Source of the DNA: Flavobacterium sp.
GTDB lineage: Bacteria > Bacteroidota > Bacteroidia > Flavobacteriales > Flavobacteriaceae
Reading direction: 5' to 3'
Length of the DNA: 13,326 nucleotides
NCBI GenBank assembly: GCA_023253295.1
Contig: JALRGZ010000337.1
Location: forward strand, 1 to 13,326
The notes under the pieces: generated by a model
The model's database searches: none
Told to the model about the DNA's origin: nothing
The model's input: the letters and a program-made list of their open reading frames with translations, nothing else
Made by a program: the position numbers and the translations under genes
Part shown: one piece after another, positions 1 to 6,064 of the stretch
Layout: every line of letters starts with the position of its first letter
How positions within the stretch are numbered: position 1 is the stretch's first letter

Positions 1-120
1 TTCTTTAGTAACCATATGAATTGGTCCACCACCTGCAGCTACTTCTTGAATAAATGCATGGTTTCTTAAACAAGTAGGTGTTGGATGATGATCAATATAT
101 TCACAGGTTTTTTTGGTGTT
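1..120 (-). CDS. Unidentified open frame running off the left edge, start unclear
   Basis: Downstream of the SDR gene on the minus strand one frame stays open to the window edge, while the other two close quickly. It reads like real protein with Flavobacterium-type codons (CEYIDHHPTPTCLRNH, then IQEVAAGGGPIHMVTKE). The frame opens only after a TAG at 135-133, so it overlaps the SDR stop by a few bases. No ATG, GTG or TTG occurs in it before the ATG at 15-13. Either translation starts at that ATG and the upstream similarity to coding sequence is chance, or this is a gene whose 5' end was lost. I do not recognise the family. By position it could be a further enzyme of the operon, but nothing visible proves that. 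Confidence 0.3.
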
Positions 121-122
121 TT

Positions 123-935
123 TTAAACGCCGCTAAAAGAACTAAATCCACCATCAATAGGAAGTACAATCCCTGTTACGAATCGTGAAGCCTCACTGCA
201 TAAAAATTGAATTGCTCCATTTAATTCATCGGCCTCACCAAATCTTTTCATAGGAGTGTTGTTTATAATGCTGTTCCCTCTATCGGTATAAGAACCATCT
301 TCATTAGTTAATAATTTTCGGTTTTGATTTCCAATAAAAAATCCGGGAGCAATTGCGTTTACACGAATGTTGTTACTGAATTTTGTAGCCATTTCAACCG
401 CCATCCATCGTGTGAAATTTTCCATAGCTGCTTTTGATGCAGAATAGCCTACAACTCGAGTTACAGCTCTTTCTACAGTCATTGAGGAGAAATTAATAAT
501 TACACCTTCTTTTTGTTGAGCCATTTGTTCACCAAAAACTAATGATGGTATTACTGTACCATTTAAATTCAAATCAGTGACTGTTTGAAAAGCATCCATT
601 GATAAATCAAAAATAGTTTGGTCTACATTTATTGTTGCTCCAGGCATATTGCCTCCGGCAGCATTTAAAAGAATATCAATTTTTTTGTATTGGCTTATAA
701 TTTTTTCCCTGGTTTCCATTAAAGATGTTTTATCAAGAATGTTTGCCATAATTCCTAATGCTTCATAACCTTTGCTTTTTAAGCTGTCGATAGTTGTATT
801 TATTGTTTCCTGTTGTCTTCCAATAATCACGATTTTTGCTCCTTGAAACGCTAAATGTTCAGCGATGGAGCTTCCTAAAATTCCTGTTCCACCTGTAATT
901 ACGGCAACTTTATTTTTGATGTCAAATAGATTCAT
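123..935 (-). CDS. SDR-family NAD(P)-dependent oxidoreductase, probable D-mannonate oxidoreductase (fructuronate reductase) type
   Basis: This is a 270-residue classical short-chain dehydrogenase, full length for the family. The Rossmann nucleotide motif TGGTGILG is at residues 14-21 and NAAGG at 91-95. The catalytic serine is about S151, and YSASK (Y164, K168) follows at the expected spacing. The end has the usual DGGF signature followed by FSSFSGV. It starts at an ATG. Bacteroidetes SDRs of this kind are commonly assigned as D-mannonate oxidoreductases, which interconvert D-fructuronate and D-mannonate, or as KduD-like enzymes. That fits the myo-inositol oxygenase upstream, which produces glucuronate. 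The substrate call rests on context and general resemblance; the SDR family call is firm. It lies 87 nt behind NagB, with a strong hairpin between them, so its expression may be partly uncoupled from the genes upstream. Confidence 0.8.
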   Translation of the reverse strand: MNLFDIKNKVAVITGGTGILGSSIAEHLAFQGAKIVIIGRQQETINTTIDSLKSKGYEALGIMANILDKTSLMETREKIISQYKKIDILLNAAGGNMPGATINVDQTIFDLSMDAFQTVTDLNLNGTVIPSLVFGEQMAQQKEGVIINFSSMTVERAVTRVVGYSASKAAMENFTRWMAVEMATKFSNNIRVNAIAPGFFIGNQNRKLLTNEDGSYTDRGNSIINNTPMKRFGEADELNGAIQFLCSEASRFVTGIVLPIDGGFSSFSGV

Positions 936-964
936 TTTTATCTTAGGGTTTGGTATTTATTTTA

Positions 965-999
965 AAAGCTGTGGAACTCAATAGAGTTCGCACAGCTTT
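965..999 (-). terminator. Strong hairpin between nagB and the SDR gene; possible intrinsic terminator or attenuating/processing stem
   Basis: Arms AAAGCTGTG and GAACTC pair with GAGTTC and CACAGCTTT around a 4-nt AATA loop. This gives 15 base pairs with a single bulged base at 990. Read in the direction of the operon (minus strand), the stem ends in CTTTT followed by AAAAT, a short and imperfect U-tract. It could end part of the nagB transcripts, stabilise the upstream mRNA or be a processing site. It could also work weakly in the other direction. Confidence 0.6.
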
Positions 1000-1022
1000 A
1001 TTAAAAAGTAATATGATTTTTA

Positions 1023-2951
1023 TTAGAATTTCCACCTTACAAAGGCTTCCATTGCAGCGTAATTTGATAGTCCTAATTGATCATATAATTCTGCAGTTTC
1101 TTTGTTTCTGTCTTCTGCTCTTTGCCAGAATTCTCTTGTGTCAGTACCTTGGAAAACAACTCCGTCTTTTTGAGATTGATGTTTGAAAATCCCATGTCTT
1201 TTAGCTAAAACCTGATCAGGACTCATTGGAACAGCCATTTCTATTTCGTCAATGCCCCATTCTTGCCATGCTCCGCGATAAAGCCATAACCAACAATCCT
1301 TCATGAATTCTTTGTTTTTAAGATTTTTTACCGCTTCAAAAATGGCATCTAAACATACTTTGTGAGTTCCGTGTGGATCAGCTAAATCACCAGCTGCGTA
1401 AATCTGATGCGGTTTAATTTTTTCTATTAAATCCATGGTTAATTGGATATCAACCTCACCAATTGGTTTTTTTTCAATAGTTCCAGTTTCATAAAAAGGA
1501 AGGTTCATAAAATGAATTTGTTCGTCTGAAAGTCCTACAAAATGGGCTGTGGCACGTGCTTCTCCTTTTCGAATAAGACCTTTTAAATGTCTTACTTCAG
1601 GAATATCAATCTGACTAGTTTTTTTATGAGTTAAGAAATCATGGGCTTTTTGGTAAATCGTATCGGCTTCAGGGCTATTGATTTCGAATTTTTCGTTGTA
1701 ATCGCAAACAAAACGAGCAAATCGTTCCGCTTCGCTATCAGCAACAGCAATATTTCCAGAAGTTTGATAGGCCACATGTACTTCATGTCCTTGTTCTTGA
1801 AGACGCATAAATGTTCCTCCCATACTAATGATGTCGTCATCAGGATGCGGACTGAAAATAAGTACTCTTTTTCTAGCAGGTTCAGCGCGTTCAGGGCGGT
1901 TGCTATCGTCAGCATTTGGTTTTCCTCCTGGCCAACCTGTTATGGTGTGTTGTAATTTGTTGAAAATGCTAATATTGATGTTATAAGCAGGTCCTAAATC
2001 GGCTAATAAATCACTCATACCATTTTCGATATAATCAGCGTCAGTTAGTCTTAGGATGGGTTTTTTTAATTCAAGAGCCATGCCTAAAACTGCTTTTCGG
2101 GTTAATTTATCGGTCCAGACAATTTTTTCAACCAGCCAGGGTTTGTGGATACGGGTTAATTTAGAAGCAGCTTCTTGGTCTAAAATAAAAACTGCATTAT
2201 CGTGTTCTTGCAAAAAAGAGGCAGGAACAAGATTCGTTACCGTTCCTTCCACTGAAGCTTTTACAATATTTGATTTTCCTTCCCCCCAAGCCATTAAGAT
2301 GACTTGTTTGGCTTCCATTATCTTTTTTACTCCTAGAGTAATAGCGGTTCTTGGAGTATTGCTTAATCCTGAAAAATCTTTGCTGGCTGCTACTCTTGTA
2401 ATATGGTCTAATGCAACTAATCTGGTTTTTGAATTTTGTAAAGATCCTGATTCGTTAAAACCAATATGACCATTTCCACCAATTCCCAAAATTTGTAAAT
2501 CAATCCCTCCTAAAGATTCGATTTTTTCTTCATATTGAGCACAATATTCCTGAATTTGTTGCTTTGATAAAGTGCCATCAGGAATATGATAATTTTCGGG
2601 TAAAATATCTACCTGGTCTAAGAGTAATTCCTTCATAAATCTGACGTAACTGTTGATGGAATCAGGTTCCATTGGGTAGTATTCGTCCAAATTGAAAGTG
2701 ATAACATTTTTAAAGCTAAGTCCTTCTTCTTTGTGCATTCTTACAAGTTCTGCATACAAACCTTTAGGAGAAGAACCAGTTGCAAGTCCAAGTACACAAG
2801 ACTCATTTTGTTCTTGTTTTAATCTAATTAAGGATGCAATTTCTTGTGCAACAGCTATAGAAGCTGTTTTTGAATTTTCAAAAACTACTGTATTGATGTT
2901 TTCGAATCTTTTTTCAAATCCAGTTGCTTTATCGATACTGCTTTTTATCAT
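1023..2951 (-). CDS. nagB: Glucosamine-6-phosphate deaminase (NagB) fused to a LmbE/PIG-L-type deacetylase-like domain
   Basis: This is a 642-residue two-domain cytoplasmic protein. Residues about 20-300 are a NagB domain, which converts glucosamine 6-phosphate to fructose 6-phosphate and ammonia. Visible motifs are LGLATGSSPKGLY (54-66), FNLDEYYP with the catalytic-region D89, and LGIGGNGHIGFNE (155-167) with H162 and E167. The Asn in GNGH replaces the Asp of E. coli, as in Bacillus NagB. After a linker, residues about 360-600 form a LmbE/PIG-L fold. It has the metal-binding motif SPHPDDD (367-373) and a second histidine cluster, DPHGTH (525-530). LmbE enzymes are zinc-dependent N-deacetylases acting on GlcNAc-containing compounds, including GlcNAc-inositol (MshB) and GlcNAc-PI (PIG-L). 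This two-domain layout is familiar in Bacteroidetes; the role of its second half is an inference. The start is ATG, 14 nt after the symporter gene, so the two are probably cotranscribed. Confidence 0.9.
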   Translation of the reverse strand: MIKSSIDKATGFEKRFENINTVVFENSKTASIAVAQEIASLIRLKQEQNESCVLGLATGSSPKGLYAELVRMHKEEGLSFKNVITFNLDEYYPMEPDSINSYVRFMKELLLDQVDILPENYHIPDGTLSKQQIQEYCAQYEEKIESLGGIDLQILGIGGNGHIGFNESGSLQNSKTRLVALDHITRVAASKDFSGLSNTPRTAITLGVKKIMEAKQVILMAWGEGKSNIVKASVEGTVTNLVPASFLQEHDNAVFILDQEAASKLTRIHKPWLVEKIVWTDKLTRKAVLGMALELKKPILRLTDADYIENGMSDLLADLGPAYNINISIFNKLQHTITGWPGGKPNADDSNRPERAEPARKRVLIFSPHPDDDIISMGGTFMRLQEQGHEVHVAYQTSGNIAVADSEAERFARFVCDYNEKFEINSPEADTIYQKAHDFLTHKKTSQIDIPEVRHLKGLIRKGEARATAHFVGLSDEQIHFMNLPFYETGTIEKKPIGEVDIQLTMDLIEKIKPHQIYAAGDLADPHGTHKVCLDAIFEAVKNLKNKEFMKDCWLWLYRGAWQEWGIDEIEMAVPMSPDQVLAKRHGIFKHQSQKDGVVFQGTDTREFWQRAEDRNKETAELYDQLGLSNYAAMEAFVRWKF

Positions 2952-2965
2952 TGTTTTTTTATAAT

Positions 2966-4543
2966 TTAAGATAATATGATGTAAATTAAGACCGTTAAGA
3001 AGACTAATATGCTTCCTGCGATATTCATTCCTGGCCAGGGTTTCTCAGGATTAATGGCTAGTTCTTCTTCGTATTCAGTATTTGTTTTTGCAGATACATA
3101 TTTTGAAACAATAAACATAATGATGAAGTTCAAAACAAATTCAATTCCCCATAAATGTACAAAATGAATATTTAGATGAAGTACAAATGATGTTAAGATG
3201 TAAAAAACAAAACCAAAAAATAATCCTGCTTTAGCGCCCGCTGCATTAATTTGTTTAAAGAATAATCCTGCTACTAATATGGATGAAATTGGGATGAAAA
3301 AGATTCCGTTTAATTCTTGTAAGAGGAAATATAAACCAGAAGGAGCATGAGCCACTAATGGCGCTACAGATATGGATAAAACAGCTAAGACTACAGAGGA
3401 AATTTTTCCATAATAAACCAGCTTTTTATCAGAAACGTTTTTGTTGAATGTCTTTTTATAAATGTCCATGCAAAAGATGGTGCTGGCGGAGTTTAAAACA
3501 CTGTTGAAAGTACTTAAAACAGCTCCTAATATTACAGCAGCAAAAAATCCGTAGAGATAGGTTGGTAGAACTTTTTTAACCAGAAGCGGGTAAATCAAGT
3601 CAGGTTTGTCATAATGTTGTTCTTGAAAGTAATAGAAACCAATTAAGCCCGGAAGTACAATAATTAAAGGCATTAATAGTTTAAAAACACCAGTGTAGAT
3701 TAATCCTTTTTGCGCTTCAACTAAATTTTTGGCTCCAAAAGCTCTTTGGATAATGGTTTGATTCATTCCCCAAAAATAGATTTGGTTAATCATTAATCCG
3801 GTAAAAAGTGTCGAAAAAGGCAGTACAGAATCTTCACTTCCAATAATATCGAATTTTTTTGGAGCGAAATGATAAACTGCACTTACACCATCGAATACAT
3901 TTCCTTTCCCAATCTGATATAAGGCAATAGCTGGTACTAATAATCCTCCTAGCATCAATCCAATTCCGTTAAGGGTATCTGAGAAAGCAACAGCTTTTAA
4001 TCCACCAAAAATGGCATATAATGAACCAATTATTCCAATTACGAGTACTGTATAAACTAAAGATTCTTCTTTTGTGATGGAAAACATAGTTGAGAAGTCG
4101 AAGATGCTTTCAATGTTAATAGCTCCTGAATAGAGAACAATAGGAAGTAAGGTTACTACAAATGAGCTCATTAACAAAAAAGCTACTATAGAACGAATTT
4201 GTGAATCAAAACGTTTTTCGAGAAACTCGGGAATAGTAGTGAGTTTCATTTTTAAAAATCGCGGAATAATGAAAATCGCTGCTATAACTAAAGCTATCGC
4301 CGAGGTAACTTCCCAGGCGATAACGATAATTCCATTTTTATAAGAGCTACCATTCATTCCTATTAAATGTTCAGTAGAAATATTGGTAAGAATCATTGAA
4401 CCGGCAATGATTGGTGCGGTAAGACTTTTTCCAGCTAAAAAATAGCCATTTGAAGTGTCAAGATTATCTTTTCGGAGTTTGTAACTGGTGTAAAATATGA
4501 CTAGGAGGGTGAATCCAAAAAAGCCTAAATAGGTATATAACAT
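2966..4543 (-). CDS. Sodium/solute symporter (SSS family), vSGLT-like sugar or polyol transporter
   Basis: This 525-residue, highly hydrophobic inner-membrane protein begins with a membrane segment (residues 1-20) and has some 13-14 predicted helices in all. The broken first core helix carries NISTEHLIGMNG (54-65), close to the NISAEQFIGMSG of the Vibrio sodium/galactose transporter. Other shared signatures are TIPEFLEKRF (103-112), IFGGLKAV (178-185), IYFWGMNQTIIQRAFGAK (255-272), and EAQKG before a long hydrophobic run. It should import a small sugar or cyclitol using the sodium gradient. Its place between inositol oxygenase and NagB makes myo-inositol, a uronate or an amino sugar the likeliest cargo, but specificity cannot be read from sequence. 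The ATG start lies 32 nt after the oxygenase stop codon. Confidence 0.92.
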   Translation of the reverse strand: MLYTYLGFFGFTLLVIFYTSYKLRKDNLDTSNGYFLAGKSLTAPIIAGSMILTNISTEHLIGMNGSSYKNGIIVIAWEVTSAIALVIAAIFIIPRFLKMKLTTIPEFLEKRFDSQIRSIVAFLLMSSFVVTLLPIVLYSGAINIESIFDFSTMFSITKEESLVYTVLVIGIIGSLYAIFGGLKAVAFSDTLNGIGLMLGGLLVPAIALYQIGKGNVFDGVSAVYHFAPKKFDIIGSEDSVLPFSTLFTGLMINQIYFWGMNQTIIQRAFGAKNLVEAQKGLIYTGVFKLLMPLIIVLPGLIGFYYFQEQHYDKPDLIYPLLVKKVLPTYLYGFFAAVILGAVLSTFNSVLNSASTIFCMDIYKKTFNKNVSDKKLVYYGKISSVVLAVLSISVAPLVAHAPSGLYFLLQELNGIFFIPISSILVAGLFFKQINAAGAKAGLFFGFVFYILTSFVLHLNIHFVHLWGIEFVLNFIIMFIVSKYVSAKTNTEYEEELAINPEKPWPGMNIAGSILVFLTVLIYIILS

Positions 4544-4575
4544 TTCAAAAGGATATTAGGTTGCGGAAAAGTTTT

Positions 4576-5457
4576 TTAGAATTTTAATTTAGCTGGTAAG
4601 TACTTAGCTACTAATTCTTCGTAATAAGGTCTTAAAGCTTTAGAGTCCGGTTTTACAGGGGCTTTAGTGTATAAATCATAAGGATTGAATTTTTTAACCC
4701 ATTCAAACATTTCAATGTCTTTTTCAGTCATTAAATGTGTATATGCATTCTCTCTGTGTTGTGAGTAGAAAGAGTGGTAACGAATCATGTATAAAGCAGG
4801 TTCCGGTAAATAATCTTTCATGATTTGGTATAAATACTCATCATGTCCCCAGCTCATTTTCACGTTATCTAAACCGCAGTTCGGAGAATATACTCCGTAT
4901 TTTGTATTGTATTTTTCGTTAGTACTATCAGGATTTGCCTCAAAAAATTCTGGATAAACAATTTTATCGGAGAATTTACATCCTACCGGAAATGTGTCTC
5001 CAACGACTGCCCATTGGGGTTCTCCAAACAGACATAAAACTTTTCCAATATCGTGTAAAAAACCTGTAAGCACAAACCAATCCGGATGACCATCGGCACG
5101 AATAGCTTCTGAAGTTTGAAGTAAATGTTGAAATTGGTCTAAATCAATATCTGGATCACTGTCGTCTACTAAAGTATTTAGGAAATCTACAGCTTCCCAT
5201 AAAGACATTTCTTTACGGTCAAATTTTAAAAACTCTTTTTCTTTTTCACATACAAAATCATAGGTTTGATAAGTATGATTAATTCTGTAAAATTCTTTTA
5301 CTGTTTCAACTCTTTCTGAATCGACATAATTTCTAAATTCTTCTTTCTCTTTTTTACTCTCAGAAGGATCAGGATAACGTTCAATTAAATTTTCTTCCCA
5401 ATCGTCAATTTGATGCATTGGGTTATTGAATTTGTCGGTGGCATTTGCATTTTTCAT
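4576..5457 (-). CDS. Myo-inositol oxygenase (MIOX) family protein
   Basis: This is a mixed-valent di-iron HD-fold enzyme that cleaves myo-inositol with O2 to D-glucuronate. Similarity to mammalian MIOX is striking, for example LHDIGKVL, FGEPQWAVVGDTFPVGC, MSWGHDEYLYQ, MIRYHSFY and LRPYYEELV. All six iron ligands of the mouse enzyme have counterparts. Numbered from the ATG they are H111, H135, D136, H205, H228 and D261. The frame could begin 81 nt upstream at a TTG (5538-5536). The first ATG at 5457-5455 is preferred because it follows an AAGAGAA stretch, gives 293 residues (close to the ~285 of animal MIOX), and lies downstream of a candidate promoter that would overlap the TTG. It is the first gene of the minus-strand operon and probably sets its theme of inositol-to-uronate catabolism. 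MIOX is best known in eukaryotes and occurs in only some bacteria. Confidence 0.93.
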   Translation of the reverse strand: MKNANATDKFNNPMHQIDDWEENLIERYPDPSESKKEKEEFRNYVDSERVETVKEFYRINHTYQTYDFVCEKEKEFLKFDRKEMSLWEAVDFLNTLVDDSDPDIDLDQFQHLLQTSEAIRADGHPDWFVLTGFLHDIGKVLCLFGEPQWAVVGDTFPVGCKFSDKIVYPEFFEANPDSTNEKYNTKYGVYSPNCGLDNVKMSWGHDEYLYQIMKDYLPEPALYMIRYHSFYSQHRENAYTHLMTEKDIEMFEWVKKFNPYDLYTKAPVKPDSKALRPYYEELVAKYLPAKLKF

Positions 5458-5535
5458 CTGGTTCTCTTTGTAAAGTGATTGATAAATAATAGTTAGTGTG
5501 GAAATAGAAGCGTTATAGGCTTTTTTTGTATTATT

Positions 5536-5543
5536 CAAAATTA
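5536..5543 (-). promoter_or_regulatory. Candidate Bacteroidetes -7 promoter element for the MIOX operon
   Basis: The minus strand reads TAATTTTG, an exact match to the Bacteroidetes sigma-ABfr -7 consensus TAnnTTTG. No good TTG (-33) element is seen about 19-21 nt upstream, so this is a half-supported promoter. Transcription from here would leave a leader of roughly 70 nt before the ATG at 5457 and would exclude the in-frame TTG at 5538. Confidence 0.4.
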
Positions 5544-5572
5544 CGTAGATATTGCTTTTTTGGAATGGATAT

Positions 5573-5587
5573 ATGTTTCAAAAACAT
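5573..5587. repeat. Palindrome ATGTTT-CAA-AAACAT, possible operator
   Basis: Perfect 6-bp arms flank a 3-nt centre. The site is about 30-45 bp upstream of the candidate MIOX -7 box, a common place for an activator or repressor site. The half-site is the same as in the larger inverted repeat at 5853-5875. Confidence 0.45.
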
Positions 5588-5852
5588 GGATAATTTTTTC
5601 ATAATAATATTTTTTAAGCTAATAAATTGCCAAATATCTATTTTGAAAGTATGAGTGAGTGTAAAAAAGAAAAGTTTTTTTTAGTGGAGTCCTTTTTCAT
5701 AGAAAAGCAGGTGGGGATAGGCTTTTGATGCTATATTATAGGTGTGATTTTTTTTTGCAGGGATTATTTTGTCACTAATTGTGTTCTTGTTGAAGATTTG
5801 TAATGTTAAAAAAGTTTGAGAAAATTAAGTTAAAGGTTTATTAAAGGAATAA

Positions 5853-5875
5853 ATGTTTAGATAATTACTAAACAT
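5853..5875. repeat. Inverted repeat ATGTTTAG-N7-CTAAACAT, possible operator
   Basis: Perfect 8-bp arms (5853-5860 and 5868-5875) are separated by ATAATTA. This suits a dimeric DNA-binding protein about 190 bp upstream of the susC-like start. It is not followed by a T-tract on either strand, so it is unlikely to be a terminator. Confidence 0.5.
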
Positions 5876-5912
5876 GCGTGAATTAAGGGTTTTGTTAGTG
5901 ATAATTAAAAAA

Positions 5913-5968
5913 AAACAGCTTTAAAAAGTGTAAAATGTATTTTTAAGACGCTTTTTTTAATGCTGTTT
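5913..5968. repeat. Long imperfect inverted repeat upstream of the susC-like gene
   Basis: AAACAGC (5913-5919) followed by TTTAAAAAGTG faces CGCTTTTTTTAAT followed by GCTGTTT (5962-5968). The arms match over about 18 positions with small gaps, around a centre of roughly 20 nt that is itself A/T-symmetric. It may be an extended operator, a cruciform-prone element or an RNA stem if the transcript starts upstream of it. It lies about 100-150 bp before the start codon. Confidence 0.5.
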
Positions 5969-6064
5969 GATTGGATTTTATATGTTTTTGACGAATTTGT
6001 CCATTCCGTACAGGTTCTTAACTGTTAATTTCACCATAAAATTATTAACTAATACTAATTAAAA

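Larger units (their letters stand above)
5544..6064. promoter_or_regulatory. Divergent intergenic control region between the MIOX operon and the susC-like gene
   Basis: About 520 bp of AT-rich sequence has no credible gene on either strand. It should hold the promoters of both divergent transcripts. It contains the three inverted repeats listed separately. Close to the susC-like start it also has TTAAC-T-GTTAA (6018-6028), plus GTTAAT (6024-6029) facing ATTAAC (6044-6049), which could fold in the 5' leader. I found no exact TAnnTTTG box on the plus strand; the nearest is TATGTTTT at 5981-5988. No regulator gene of the SusR, hybrid two-component or ECF/anti-sigma type lies next to it in this window. 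Confidence 0.6.

Noticed and set aside
1641..2964. Several plus-strand open frames opposite the NagB-LmbE gene
   Set aside because: They overlap a well-conserved gene on the other strand, have no family resemblance and show no codon pattern of their own.
2966..4543. Assigning the symporter specifically to myo-inositol
   Set aside because: It is clearly SSS family and vSGLT-like, but specificity residues cannot be read with confidence; neighbours only make inositol or a related sugar plausible.
5458..5538. Upstream start of MIOX at TTG (27 extra residues)
   Set aside because: The extension is not part of the recognisable MIOX family sequence, the codon is TTG rather than ATG, and it overlaps the best promoter-like box.
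5544..6064. Small gene or non-coding RNA in the divergent intergenic region
   Set aside because: Frames are short and low-complexity. The inverted repeats have no attached terminator or known RNA-family shape, so only a regulatory role is proposed.
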